Part shown: piece after piece, positions 1 to 19,197 of the stretch | Layout: each line of letters opens with the position of its first letter | Position numbering within the stretch: position 1 is the stretch's first letter | Assembly (NCBI RefSeq): GCF_001570365.1 | Contig: NZ_BBYK01000056.1 | Location: 1-64,000, forward strand | Reading direction: 5' to 3' | Length of the DNA: 64,000 nucleotides | DNA from: Microtetraspora fusca | GTDB taxonomy: Bacteria; Actinomycetota; Actinomycetes; Streptosporangiales; Streptosporangiaceae | Position numbers and translations under genes: made by a program | The notes under the pieces: model-generated | Told to the model about the DNA's origin: nothing | Databases searched by the model: none | What the model saw: the letters and a program-made list of their open reading frames with translations, nothing else

Positions 1-1
1 C

Positions 2-2098
2 CCGCCCGGCGAGCCGTACACGCTGGCCGGGGCGGCCGCCACGGATGAGGACCGCATCGCCGACCTCTTCGCCCGCCGCGCCGCCGCGACCCCGGACGCC
101 GTCGCCTTCATCACCCGCTCGCGCGCCCATGACATCGAATCCGACGCTCCCCGCGCGGATCGCACCGACGCCGAAGCGACCGGTGAGCTGACCTACGGCG
201 AGGTGGACCGTCGCGCCCGGGAACTGGCAGCCCGCCTGCGCGCCTTCGGCGCCGGCCCCGAAAGCGTCGTGGGCGTCTGCCTGCCGCCGGGACCGGACCT
301 GCCCGTGGCGCTCCTCGGCATCCTGTACGCCGGAGCCGCGTACCTCCCGCTCGACCCCGCACTCCCCATCGAGCGCCTCGCGTACATGATCGAGGACGCC
401 GGGGCGGCGCTCGTGGTGATCGACCCGCCCGGCCCCTGGGCCCCTTCTGGCGACTCCACGAACCCCTCCGGTCCCGCGTACTCCGCTGGACTGCCCGCCG
501 GGACGCGGCCGGTGCCCGTCCGCCGGCCCTCGGCCGGCATCACCGAGAACGCCCCGGCCGTGCACGGCGACATCGGCGAGGCCGTCACGCTGCCCGTCGC
601 GGCGGACCCGGACGGGCTCGCGGCCGTCATCTACACCTCGGGCTCGACGGGACGGCCCAAGGGGGTGGCGATCACCGGTCGCTCGCTGCTCAACCGGCTC
701 GCCTGGATGTGGCGCGATCTGCCGTTCGGGCCGGACGAGGTGTGCTGTCAGAAGACCGCGATCGGGTTCGTGGACAGTCTCTGGGAACTGCTCGGCCCGC
801 CGCTCGCGGGGGTTCCCACCGTGGTGGTCGAGCCCGCCACGGTCCGCGACCCGCTGGCGTTCGTCGAGGAACTCGCCTCCGGCCGGGTCACCCGCCTGCT
901 GCTCGTGCCGTCCCTGCTGCGGGTGCTCCTGCGCGCCGTGCCCGACCTGGACGCGCGCCTGCCCCGCCTGACGACCTGGATCAGCAGCGGCGAGCCGCTG
1001 TCCCAGGAGCTCTCCCGGCTGTTCCACGAGCGGATGCCGGGGCGGACGCTCGTCAACCTCTACGGCGCGTCGGAGGCGTGGGACGCGCTCTGCCCCGAGC
1101 CGGACACCGCGCCGACTCCGGTCGAACAGGCCGACTCGGGCGACTCCCAGCCGGGCGAGGGGGCGCACGGCGTACCCGTCGGCCGCCCGATCGCGGGTGT
1201 ACGCGCCTGCGTTCTGGACGGCGGCCTCCTCCCGGTGCCCGGCGGCGTCCCCGGCGAGCTGTACGTCGGCGGACGCTGCCTGGCCCGCGGCTACCTCGGC
1301 CGCCCCGCGCTCACCGCCGAGCGGTTCCTGCCCGATCCGGCCGGGTCGGGGGAGCGGCTGTACCGAACAGGAGACCTGGCGAGAGTGCGTTCGGACGGCC
1401 GGATCGAGCTGCTCGGGAGGGCGGACCACCAGGTCAAGATCCGGGGGATGCGGGTCGAGCCCGGCGAGGTCGAGGCCGCGCTCGACGAGTTCCCGGAGGT
1501 GGGGCAGGCCGCCGTCGTGGCGGCGCGGGCCGGGGACGACGCCGTCCTCGTCGCGCACGTGGTGCCCGCCGAGGGCGCGGCCCCGTGCGTTCCCGCCGAG
1601 CTGAAGCGCGCCCTGGCCCGCCGCCTGCCCGCTCACCTGGTGCCCGCGCAGGTCGTGCTCCGTGACGAGCTGCCGCGCACGGCCACCGGCAAGATCGACC
1701 GCCGCTCGCTCGCCGATGAAGGCCTGGTCTCCGGCACGCTCGCCGAGGACCCGCAACGCGACCGGGACGGCCGGGAGCCGTTCGGTGAGGCGGAACCCGT
1801 CACCGAGCTGGAGCGCCGGATCGCCGCCGTCTGGGCCGAGGCGCTCGGGCGCGAGGTCGGCCGGTACGACGACTTCTTCGACGTCGGCGGCCACAGCCTG
1901 CTGGCTCCCGTCCTGGTCGCCAAACTCTCGGCCGAGCTGTCCGTGGACCTCCCGCTGAGCTGGGTGTTCGACCATCCGACCGTGTACGCCATGAGCCGGT
2001 CGCCCGAACCGGCCCGGACGGGCGACGGTGGCCCCACCGGCCCCTGCCACGCGCCCCACGACGTCGGCGAGCCGGGTCGAAAGGGGTGCATCCCGTGA
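2..2098 (+). CDS. NRPS A-PCP protein, 5' truncated by window edge; beta-amino-acid-like adenylation domain
   Basis: The reading frame is open from base 2 with no start needed; the first residues already read as the front of an adenylation domain (LFARRAAATPDAVAF), so the true start lies left of the window. The A domain carries A3 ([11 protein letters not shown], about nt 632-664) and A10 (TATGKIDRRSL), followed by a carrier domain (DDFFDVGGHSLL, about nt 1868) and a Pro/Gly-rich tail with no docking helix. By eye the pocket code begins V-D-W (FVDSLWE) and continues L-I-S-L. The Asp at GrsA position 235, which holds the alpha-amino group, is Val, as in the beta-alanine code VDWVISLADK. A beta-amino acid substrate is therefore inferred. 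Whether a C domain precedes it cannot be seen. Confidence 0.9.
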   Translation, partial: PPGEPYTLAGAAATDEDRIADLFARRAAATPDAVAFITRSRAHDIESDAPRADRTDAEATGELTYGEVDRRARELAARLRAFGAGPESVVGVCLPPGPDLPVALLGILYAGAAYLPLDPALPIERLAYMIEDAGAALVVIDPPGPWAPSGDSTNPSGPAYSAGLPAGTRPVPVRRPSAGITENAPAVHGDIGEAVTLPVAADPDGLAAVIYTSGSTGRPKGVAITGRSLLNRLAWMWRDLPFGPDEVCCQKTAIGFVDSLWELLGPPLAGVPTVVVEPATVRDPLAFVEELASGRVTRLLLVPSLLRVLLRAVPDLDARLPRLTTWISSGEPLSQELSRLFHERMPGRTLVNLYGASEAWDALCPEPDTAPTPVEQADSGDSQPGEGAHGVPVGRPIAGVRACVLDGGLLPVPGGVPGELYVGGRCLARGYLGRPALTAERFLPDPAGSGERLYRTGDLARVRSDGRIELLGRADHQVKIRGMRVEPGEVEAALDEFPEVGQAAVVAARAGDDAVLVAHVVPAEGAAPCVPAELKRALARRLPAHLVPAQVVLRDELPRTATGKIDRRSLADEGLVSGTLAEDPQRDRDGREPFGEAEPVTELERRIAAVWAEALGREVGRYDDFFDVGGHSLLAPVLVAKLSAELSVDLPLSWVFDHPTVYAMSRSPEPARTGDGGPTGPCHAPHDVGEPGRKGCIP

Positions 2099-2173
2099 GC
2101 CGAAACGGAGAGTGCCGTGAGCCCGGCCGAAAGGGCGTGGCGCCAACCCCCGGACGCGAGGTGAGGAGAGGTC

Positions 2174-2934
2174 ATGACTGATCCGAGAAACCCCTGGCTG
2201 GCTCGCTTCCGCCCGGCCGGAGCCGGGGACCTGCGGCTGATCTGCCTCCCGCACGCGGGCGGCGGCGGGGCGACCTTCCGCGACTGGGCGGACGACCTGC
2301 CGCCCGGGATCGACCTGTGCGGGGTGCGCCTCCCGGCGCGGGAGAGCCGCCTGCGGGAGAAGCCGTACCTGCGGATGGACGACCTGATCCCCGCGCTCGC
2401 GGACGGCCTGGCCGACGTGCTCGACGGGCGCTTCGCGCTGCTCGGCTACTGCTCGGGCGCGCTCACCGCGTACGAGCTGACCCGCTTCCTGCTGGACACC
2501 GGGCGGCGGCCACCGGAACTGCTCGCGATCTGCGCCTTCCCCTCACCCGAGCTGGTGGAGCCGACGCAGGTGCACCGGCTGCCCACGGAGCGGCTCGCCG
2601 CCCACCTGCGCGGGCTCGGCGTCATCCCGGACGCCATCCTCGCCGACCCCGGGCTGTTCTCCATGTTCGAGCCGGGCGTACGGGCGGACTACGAGGTGTT
2701 CGAGACCTGGACCCACCGCGAATCGGGACCGCTGCCCGTCCCGATCACGGTCTTCGGCGGCCACGCCGACCCCAGCGTGACCATGGCCGAGCTGGCCGCC
2801 TGGCGGGGCCGGAGCACCGGCGAGTTCACGCTGCGGGCCCTCCCCGGCGACCACTCGTTCTTCACCGCGGCACGCCGCAGGATCACCGGCGCGCTCGTCG
2901 CCGACCTCCTCGCCGGGCAGGCGGTGAGCCGCCG

Positions 2935-2938
<4 letters not shown>
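2174..2938 (+). CDS. Type II thioesterase with Cys in the nucleophile position
   Basis: This is a 254-residue stand-alone alpha/beta-hydrolase of the type II thioesterase family, which clears misprimed or stalled carrier domains in NRPS/PKS lines. It has the family opening (LICLPHAGGGG), the nucleophile elbow at residues 91-95 (G-Y-C-S-G), a likely catalytic Asp in GGHADPSV and His in PGDHSFF near the C-terminus. The usual elbow is G-H-S-M-G, so the nucleophile here is Cys93 rather than Ser. A good Shine-Dalgarno (gaggagagg) precedes the ATG, and the stop overlaps the next NRPS start as ATGA. Position inside the NRPS operon supports an editing role; the Cys may alter the balance between hydrolysis and acyl transfer (inference). 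Confidence 0.92.
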
Positions 2939-9307
<6,369 letters not shown>

Positions 9308-9318
<11 letters not shown>

Positions 9319-12300
9319 CACCGTACGATCGGCCGCACTCCGCCGCGAGCTGCTGGAACGGCGGCTCGCGGGGACGCGCGGCTTCGGCGCGGACCTGCCC
9401 AGGGCGGACCGGTCGCGCCCGATCCCGGTCTCGCCCGCCCAGCGCCGCCTCTGGTTCCTCGACCGTCTCGACCCCGGGAGCGCCGAATACGCCGTCCCCC
9501 TCGTCCTGCGGCTGCGCGGCGCGCTGGACCGCGACGCGCTGCGCCGCGCCTTGTCCGAGCTGGTCGCCCGGCACGAGGCGCTGCGCACGCGCTTCGCGCT
9601 GGGCGACGACGGCGAGCCGTACCAGGTGATCGACCCGCCCGCGCCCGCCGAGCTGCTCGTCGCCGAGCTCGGCGACGAGCCGCTCGACCGGGCGATCGCC
9701 CGCGAGGCGTGGCGCGGCTTCGACCTCGCCGGTGCGCCGCCCTGGCGGGCGCTGCTCCTCCGCGTGGCCCCCGACGAGCACGTGCTCGTGCTGACGCTGC
9801 ACCACATCGCCTGCGACGGCTGGTCGCTGGGCATCCTGAGCCGGGAGCTGACGGCGCTGTACGCGGGGTCCGCGCTGCCCGCCGCGCCGCGCCTGCAGTA
9901 CGCCGACGTCGCCGCCTGGCAGGCGGCGCGGCCGGTGGCGGGCCGTGACCTGGACCACTGGCGCGAGCGGCTCGCCGACCTGAGCCCGGTGGAACTGCCG
10001 ACGGACCGCCCGCGTCCGGCGCGCCGCCGTCCCGAGGGCGCGGTGACGGTGTTCTCGGTGCCCGTGAAGGTCGCCGCGGCCCTCGCGGCGGCGGGGCGGG
10101 CCCGGGGCGCGACGCCGTACATGACCCTGCTCGCGCTCTTCTGCCTGCTGCTCGCCCGGCACGCGGGACGCACCGACGTGGCGGTCGGCTCGCCCGTCGC
10201 CGGGCGGTCCCGCCCCGGGCTGGAGGGCGTCGTCGGCTTCTTCGTCAACATGCTGGTGCTGCGCGCCGACCTGCGCGGCGATCCCACCTTCCCCGAGCTG
10301 CTCGACCGCGTGCGCGAGACGGCGCTGGCCGCGTTCGCCCACCAGGACCTGCCGTACGAGCGGCTGGTCGACGAGCTGAGCCCCGACCGCGACCTGTCCC
10401 GCAACCCGATCTTCCAGCACGTGTTCGCCTACGAGGACGACGTGCCGGGGCCGACGGGCGTACCCGATCCCGCCTTCCCGACCGTTCCGCTGGGGGTCGC
10501 CGACCCGTCGAGGGGTTTGGAACCGTCGGGGGGCGCCGCCGGGCCCTTCAGCGGCGCCGAACCGCTGACGACGGTCCGGCCGCACGGGATGCCGGAGCCG
10601 TGGGCGGAGACGGTGCCGGTGGCGCCGGTCACGGCCAAGTTCGACCTGCAGTTCACGCTGCGGCGGCAGGCGGACGGCTCCCTGGTGGGCGTCGCCGAAT
10701 ACGCCACCGCGCTGTTCGACGCCGCGACCGTGGATACGCTGGCGGCCCGTTTCGTGCGCCTGGCCCGGGCGGTCGCCGCCGACCCCGGGGCCAGGCTGAG
10801 CGAGCTGCCCGTCCTCGACGACACCGAGCGCGCGACGCTGCTCGCCTGGAGCGGCGCCGCACCGGCCCTGCCCGGGGGGACGCCACCCCACACCGGCACA
10901 GCGGCGGCGCTCAGCGCCGATCCGGTGGCGCGAGAAAGCGACGTGGTTCCGCTCCAGCCCGATGGGGTGCGCGACCTGCTCGTCGGGGACGGGATCCCTC
11001 CCGGGGCCGCACCGGACGTGGTCGCCAGGTTCGAGGAGTGGGCGCGGATCGCGCCCGCGCGGGTCGCGCTCGTCGCGGGGGAGACGCGGCTCACCTACGG
11101 CGAGCTGGACGCCCGCGCCGACCGGCTCGCCCGCCGCCTGCGCGCCGAGGGGGCCGGCCCCGAGAGCCGCGTCGGCGTCTGCCTGGGCCGGGGCGCCGAT
11201 CTGGTCGTCGCGCTCCTCGCCGTGGCCAAGTCCGGCGGCGCCTACGTGCCGCTCGACCCCGCCTATCCACGGGAGCGGCTGCGGTTCATCGCCGCCGACG
11301 CCGGCATCCTGCTGACGGTCACCGAACGGCGCCATGCCGCCCTGGTGCCCGGCCGCCGAATCCTGCTCGACGCCCCCACCGCCGACACCCCGGCGGGCAC
11401 CGATGATCGCGTGCCCGGTGCGGAGGCGCCGGGGCTCAGTCCGGAGCGGGCGGCGTACGTGATCTACACCTCGGGGTCGACCGGACGGCCCAAGGCCGTG
11501 CTGGTCACCCACGCCAACCTGGCCCGGCTGTTCACCGCCGACAGGGAGCGGTTCGGATTCGGGCCGGACGACGTGTGGACGCTGTTCCACTCCTTCGCCT
11601 TCGACTTCTCGGTGTGGGAGCTGTGGGGCGCGCTCGTCCACGGTGGACGGCTGGTCGTGGTCCCCTCCGAGGTCGCCAGGGAGCCGGAGGAGTTCGCCGC
11701 CCTGCTGGCGGCCGAGGGCGTGACCGTGCTCAACCAGACGCCGTCCGCGTTCGCCGCGCTCGCGCCCGTCGTCTCGGACGTGTCCCGCCTCCGACTGGTG
11801 ATCTTCGGCGGCGAGCGCCTCGACGCCGCCACGCTGCCGACCTGGCCGGGCGTCGAGATGATCAACATGTACGGGATCACCGAGACGACCGTCCACGTCA
11901 CCCTCGCCTCCGTCACCAACCGGATGACGGGCAGCCCGATCGGCCGGCCGCTGGCGGATCTCCGCGCGTACGTGCTGGACGCCTTCGGCGACCTCGCGCC
12001 TCCCGGGGTCACCGGCGAGCTGTACGTGGGCGGGGCGGGCGTGACCCGCGGCTACCTCGGACGGCCGGGCCCGACCGCCGAGCGGTTCGTCCCCGACCCG
12101 TACGGCCCGGCGGGCGGCCGGCTGTACCGCACCGGCGACCTCGCCCACTGGACGGCCTCCGGCGAGCTGGAGTTCCTCGGCCGGGCCGACCAGCAGGTGA
12201 AGATCCGCGGCCACCGGATCGAGCCGGGCGAGGTCCGGGCCGCGCTGCTCGCCCACCCGTCGGTGTCCGACGCGGCGGTGGTGGCCCGCGAGGACGCGCC

Positions 12301-15300
12301 CGGCGCGCGGCGGCTGGTCGCCTACGCGGTGCCCGCGGACGTCTCTCCCGCCGCGCTCCGCGACCACCTCCGCCGGACGCTGCCGCCGTACATGGTGCCC
12401 TCGGCGGTCGTCCCGCTGGACGCGCTGCCGCGCACCGCCACGGGGAAGCTCGACGTGGCGGCGCTCCCCGCGCCGGACGGGGCGCGCGAGCGGGGTTTCG
12501 TCGCCCCCGCGACGCCCGGCGAGCGGCGGATGGCCCTGGTGTGGCGGTCGGTGCTGCGGCGCGAGGCGGTCGGAGCGCACGACGACTTCTTCGATCTTGG
12601 CGGCGACTCGTTGCGGGCCGTCGCGCTGGTGGGCGCCCTGCGGGAGGAGGGCTTCGACGTCGCGGTCCGCGACGTGTTCGAGCACCGGACCGTCGCCGCG
12701 CTGTGCGCGCACGCGGAGGGCCGCCCCGCGCCCGCGCCGCACGCGTCCGTCGCGCCGTTCGCGCTGCTCGACCCGGCCGACCGCGAGCGGCTCCCGGACG
12801 GGGTGGCCGACGCCTACCCGCTGACCCGCATGCAGGCCGGCATGGTCTACGAGATGCTCGCCGACCCCGACGTGCGGAACTACCACAACGTCACGAGCTT
12901 CAGCATCAGGGACGACGCGCCCTTCTCGGAGTCCGCGCTCCGCGCGGCGGCCGCGATCGTGGTGGCGCGGCATGAGGTGCTGCGCTCGTCGATCGACCTC
13001 ACCGGCTACTCCGAGCCGCTCCAGCTCGTCCACGCGGAGGCGGAGATGAGCGTCGGCGGCGCCGACCTGCGCGGCGATCCCGACCAGGCCGCGCGGATCG
13101 CCGGCTTCCTCGCCGCCGAGCGGGCCACGCCGTTCGACCTGTCCGCCCCGCCTCTGCTGCGGGTGTTCGCCCACCGGGTCGCCGACCACACCTGGCGCCT
13201 GTCGATGACCGAGTGCCACGCGATCCTGGAGGGCTGGAGCTACCACTCGCTGCTGATGGAGCTGCTGGCCTGCTACCGCGCGATCCGCGACGGGCTCCCG
13301 GTGCCCGAGTACGAGGTCCCGCCCGTCCGCTACGCCGACCTCGTGGCCGCCGAACGCGAGACGATGGCCGACCCCGCCTCCCGGGCGTACTGGAGCCGGG
13401 CGGTCGAGGATCACGCCAAGCTGGAGCTCCCGGCACCCTGGGCCGACCCCGAGGGCGGGCGCGAGCCGTACCAGATCGGCGTCCCGCTGTTCGAGCTGTA
13501 CGAGGGGCTGAGCGCGCTGGCCTCGGCGGCGGGCACGCCGCTGAAGAGCGTGCTGCTCGCCGCCCACCTGAAGGTCCTCTCCCAGCTCACCCACGAGGCC
13601 GCGTTCCACACCGGGCTGGTCTGCGACACCCGCCCCGAGGCGGCAGGGGCCGACCGGGTCTACGGCATGTTCATCAACACCGTGCCCTTCCCGTTCCGGG
13701 TCACCGCCCCGACCTGGCGCGAGCTGGTGCGGGACGCCTTCGCCGCCGAGGTCGGCATGTGGCCGCACCGGCGCTTCCCGCTGCCCGCCGTCCAGCGCGA
13801 GCTGGCCGGAGGGCGGCAGCTCGTCGACGTGTATTTCAACTACCTGGACTTCACCGTCGTCGACACCGAGCTGGTGGACCTGCCGGAGAGCATCGACGTC
13901 AGCCCGAACGAGTTCCCGCTGTCGGTGACCGTCCTCGGCGGCATGCTCACGCTCACCTCCCGCCCCGAGGTGCTGCGCCGCGCCGACGCGGAGCGGCTCG
14001 CCGGCATGTACCGGGCCGTCCTGGCCTCGATGGCGGCCGACCCCGGCGGCGACGCCCTCGCGTCCTACCTGCCGGGCGACGAGCGGCGGCTGGTGCTCAC
14101 CGAGGTGAACGACACCGCGCTGCCCCGGCCGGGCATCAGCGCGTCCGCCGTCATCGAGGAGTCGGCGCGGCTGCTGCCCGACGCGGTCGCGGTGACCGCC
14201 TGGGACGGTTCCCGGCTGACCTTCGCCGAGCTGGACGGCCGGGCCAACCAGGTCGCCTGGCTGCTGCGCGACCTCGGCGCGGGGCCGGAGACCGTGGTGG
14301 GCGTCTGCCTCGACCGCGGCCTCGACCTGCTGCCCGTGCTGCTCGGCGTGTGGCGGGCGGGCGCGGCCTACACCCCGCTCGAACCCGCCCACCCGGCCGA
14401 GCGGTGGGGCGCCGTGCTCGCCGACTCCGGCGCGCGGATCGTCGTCGCGGAGGCCGCCTACGCCGACGAGCTCGGCGAGGTTTACGGCGGCGCCGTCGTC
14501 ACGGCCGGGGAATGGGACGGCCGGCCCACGCGCCGGCCACCGATCCACGAGGCCGACGGTCTCGGCGGTCTCGCGTACGTGATCTACACGTCCGGCTCCA
14601 CCGGACGGCCGAAGGGCGTCCTGATCGACCACCGGGGCCTGGCGAACTACCTCTGGTGGACGGTCGAGAAGTACGCCGCCCACGGCTGCGGCGGGGCGCC
14701 GCTGTTCTCCTCGATCGCGTTCGACATGGTGGTGCCCGATCTCTTCACCCCGCTGATGATCGGACAGCGCGTCCACATCCTGCCGCCCGACCTCGACCCG
14801 GGCGACCTCGGCCGCCTGCTCGCCGAGGCCGCGCCGTACAGCTTCGTGAAGCTCACCCCCGGCCATGTCGAGCTGCTCGCCCATCAGCTCGACCCCGACC
14901 AGGCCGCCGGGCTCGCCGAACTGCTCGCGATCGGCGCCGACGCCTTCCCGACCGGCGTCCTGGACCGGTGGGCGGCGATGGCGGGCGACACCCGGCTGCT
15001 CAACGAGTACGGCCCGACCGAGATCTCGGTGGCCAACAGCACCTTCGACATCGACGGTCCGGTCGACGGCGACCTGGTGCCGATCGGCCGTCCGATCCCC
15101 AACACCACGATGTACGTCCTCGACCGGAACCTCGAACCGGTGGCCGTCGGCGTCATCGGGGAGATCTACATCGGCGGCGACGGAGTGGCGCGGGGCTACA
15201 ACGGCATGCCCGCCCGCACGGCGGAGCGCTTCGTCCCCGACCCGTACGGTCCGCCCGGCGCCCGCCTCTACCGGACCGGCGACCTGGGGCGGTTCCGGCC

Positions 15301-18300
15301 CGGCGGCGACGTCGACTTCCTCGGCCGTACGGACGACCAGATCAAGATCCGGGCGTACCGGATCGAACCCGGCGAGATCCAGGCCGTGCTCAACGCCCAT
15401 CCGGACGTCCACGAGACGCTGGTGCTCGCGAAGGGCGACCGCCTGGTGGCGTACTGGGTGCCCTCCCGGACGCCCGGAGCGGAGCCGGGCCCCGAGGGGG
15501 CGACGGCGGCCGGGGGCGCGGAGCCCGTGCGGCGAGCCTGGAGCGCCACGGATGCGGAGGCGGGGCCGGGGCCCGACCTGGCCGGCTGGTGCCGCGACCG
15601 TCTCCCCGACTACCTCGTGCCCGCCCATTTCATCCGGATCGCCGCGATACCGCTCAACGCCAACGGCAAGGTGGACAGGAAGGCGCTGCCGGAGCCGGAG
15701 GAGACCGGCGAGCGGGTCCGCGTCGCGCCCCGCACCGACGTCGAGCGGCGGATCGCCGCGATCTGGGCCGAGACGCTGGGCGTGGAACCCGGCGTGACCG
15801 ACGACTTCTTCCGTCTCGGCGGCCACTCGATCCTGGTGGTCCGGATGACCACCCGGCTCCGGGAGGAGTTCGGCGTCGCACTGCCGGTCCGCGCCGTCTT
15901 CGACCGCCCCACCATCGAAGGCATCGCGCGGCTCGTCGCCCCCGGACCGGACGACGGAACGGTCGGCGAGGCGGACGGCGTGGCGGACGGCGGGGCCGCC
16001 CCGGTGGCGGCGCCCGAGCCGATCCCGCCCGTGGAGCGCACCGGCCCGCTGCCGTTGTCACCCGCCCAGCGGCGGCTGTGGCTGCTGGACCGGCTCAGCC
16101 CGGCGAGCCCCGAATACCTCGTGCCGATGGCGGTCCGCCTGCGCGGCCCGCTCCGTCCCGAGCGGGTACGGCAGGCGTGGGACGGCATCGCGGCCAGGCA
16201 CGAGATCCTGCGGACCCGCTACGTCGTCGTGGACGGCGAGCCGCGCCAGATCGTCGATCCGCCCGGTCCGGTCCCGTTCGAGACGGCCGACGTCGGCGCG
16301 GGCGGCGAGGCGGAGGCGTGGCGGCGCGCTCTCGACGCGGCGCGGCGGCCGTTCGACCTGGCCGGGCAGTGGCCGGTGCGGGTGCAGGTGCTCCGGATTG
16401 CGCAGGACGATCACCTCCTGGTCGCGGTGCTCCACCACATCGCCTGCGACGGCTGGTCCACCCGGCTGCTGAGCGAGGAGTTCGCCGCCCGCTACGCGAC
16501 CGATGCCGAGCCCGCCGCGCCGCGCCTGCAGTACGCGGACTACGCGGCGTGGCAGGGGGACCGGTCCGTCGGCGGCTCGCTCGCGTACTGGCGCGACCGG
16601 CTCGCCGGGCTGGGCCCGCTCCCGCTGCCCGCGGACCGGCCCCGCCCGAAGGCGCGCGACTGGGCGGGGGACACCGTGACCTTCGCCGTGCCGGACGCCA
16701 CCGCGCGGGCCCTGCGCGACCTGGCCCGGCGGGAGGGCGCCACCCTCTTCGCCACGCTGCTCACCGCGTTCCAGATGCTCCTGGCCCGCCAGACCGGGTC
16801 CCGCGACATCGCGGTCGGCACCCCGGTGGCCGGACGCGACCACCCCGACCTGGCGGGCATGGTCGGCTGCACGGTCAACACGCTCGTGATCCGCGCCGAC
16901 CTGACGGGCGATCCGGCGTACACCGACCTGCTCGCCGCCACCCGGCGGACCGTGATGGACGCGCTCCAGCACCAGGACGTGGCCTTCGAGACGCTCGTGG
17001 AGGAGCTGTCCCCGGAGCGCGACCTGTCCAGGAACCCGCTGTTCGACGTGATGTTCACCGTCGAGCACGGCGACACGCGCGGGGTGTGGCAGGGCGGGGC
17101 GGACGCCGCGCCCGTCGTGCTCGACGCGGCCGTGGCGAAGTTCGACCTCACCCTTCACCTGGACGAGAACGCGGACGACGGCTCGCTCACCGGGCTGTTC
17201 GAGTACGCCACCTCGCTCTTCGACCGGACCACGATCGAGCGGCTGAGCGGTCGGTTCCTCCGGCTCCTCGATGACATCGCCGCCGACCCGTGTGCCCGGC
17301 TGTCCGGCCTCGGCCCGCACGTCGCGCCGGTCCCCGTACGTGAGGTCGAGGCGGGGGTGTGGCGGTCGGCTCCGGATTTGGTGGCGGCGCGTGCGGTGGC
17401 GGTCCCGGATGCGGTGGCGGTGGTTTCCGGTGGTGGGGCGCTGTCGTTCGGGGAGCTGGATCGGCGGGCTCGTGGGGTGGCGGGCCGGTTGCGGCGGCTG
17501 GGCGTCGGTCCGGAGTCTCTGGTGGGGGTGTGCCTGGAGCGTGGGGTGGATCTGCTTCCGGTGTTGGTGGGGGTGTGGTACGCGGGGGCGGCGTATTTGC
17601 CGGTGGAGCCGTCGTGGCCGCCGGCCCGGCGGCGGGCTCTGCTCGCAGACGCCGGCGCCCGCGTCCTGATCGCCGCCGAGGGGGCGGGCGAGTGGGGGCC
17701 GGGGGTCGTGGTGGTCACTCCGGAGGAGTGCCCGTCGTGGCGTCCGGAAGACGCGCCGGACAGTGCGGCTGGGGCGGTCCCGGTCGCATCGGGCGGGCTG
17801 GCCGACGGGGCCGAGGCGGTGCCGGTCGCGGTCGATCCGGATTCGCTGGCGTACGTGATCTACACGTCGGGCTCGACCGGACGGCCCAAGGGGGTCGAGG
17901 TCAGCCACCGCTCGCTGGTCGCCTATCTCCTGGACGCCGCCGCGCGGTACGACGCGGCCGGAGGCTCGGTGCTGCTCTCCTCGGTCGCGTTCGACATGGC
18001 GGTCACCGCGCTCTTCGCGCCCCTCGTGGCCGGAGGCTCGGTCCGCGTGCTGCCCCCGGACGTGGATCCCGCCACGCTCGGCCGGTCGCTGGCCGAGTCC
18101 GGGCCGTACGGCTTCGTGAAGATGACGCCCGGTCACATGGAGGCGGTGCTCTCGTCCGGCCCGGTGCCCGGGACCGCCCACCTGGTCGTCGGCGGGGAGG
18201 TGCTCGCGCCGTCGCTGGTCGAGCGGTGGCGCAAGGTCGTTCCCGGCTCCGTCGTGGTCAACGAGTACGGCCCGACCGAGGCGACGGTGGCGTGCTCGAC

Positions 18301-19197
18301 GTTCGCCGTGCCCGAGGGGGCGGACGGCGTGCGGGCGCCCATCGGCCGCGCGATGCCGGGCGCCTCTGTACGCGTCTTCGACCCGTGGCTGGACCTGTGC
18401 CCGGTCGGCGTGCCCGGCGAGATCATGATCGGTGGGGTCGGGGTGGCGCGGGGCTATCGCGGCCGTCCGGCTTTGACGGCTGAGCGGTTCGTCCCTGATC
18501 CGTACGGGCCGGCGGGGTCGCGGATGTACCGGTCGGGTGATGTGGGCCGGGTGCTGGAGTCGGGAGACGTGGATCTGCTCGGCCGGGTGGACGAGCAGGT
18601 GAAGATCCGGGGCTACCGGGTGGAGCCGGGCGAGGTCGCGGCCGTGCTGGCGGAGCATCCCGGGGTGTCGGACGCGGTGGTGATCGCCGTCGACGGCCGC
18701 CTGGTCGGCTACGTGGTCCCGGCCGCGCCGACTTCCGGGGAAGCCGAGGTGCTGGCGTGGCTGCGTGAGCGGCTGCCGGCGTACATGGTGCCGTGGCGGC
18801 TGGTCGAGATCGCGGCGGTGCCGTTGACCGCCAACGGCAAGCTCGACCGGACCGCCCTGCCCGCCCCGGAGCACGCCTCGCCCGACGCGATCGACCGGGA
18901 GCCGCGCGGCCCCGCCGAGCGGCTGCTGTGCGAAATCTGGGCCGAGCTGCTCCGCGTGGACCGGGTCGGCCCGCACGACGACTTCTTCCAGCTGGGCGGC
19001 CACTCCATCCTCGCGGTGCGGCTGCTCTCCCGGATCCAGGAGATCTTCGAGGTGGAACTGGCGTTCCGGACGCTCTTCGAGCAGCCCACGGTCGCCCGGC
19101 TCGCCCTGGTGATCGAGGCGGAGATCCGCGCCCAGGTTGCGCTGCTCACAGACGCGGAGGTCGCGGCCGACGCGCGGACTCAGGAAGGCAGACGGTC

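Noticed and set aside
2317-2934. Upstream extension of the first complete NRPS gene
   Set aside because: It is in frame but overlaps the thioesterase gene and is Arg/Pro-rich without NRPS homology; the ATG at 2935 gives an ATGA overlap and a normal N-terminus.
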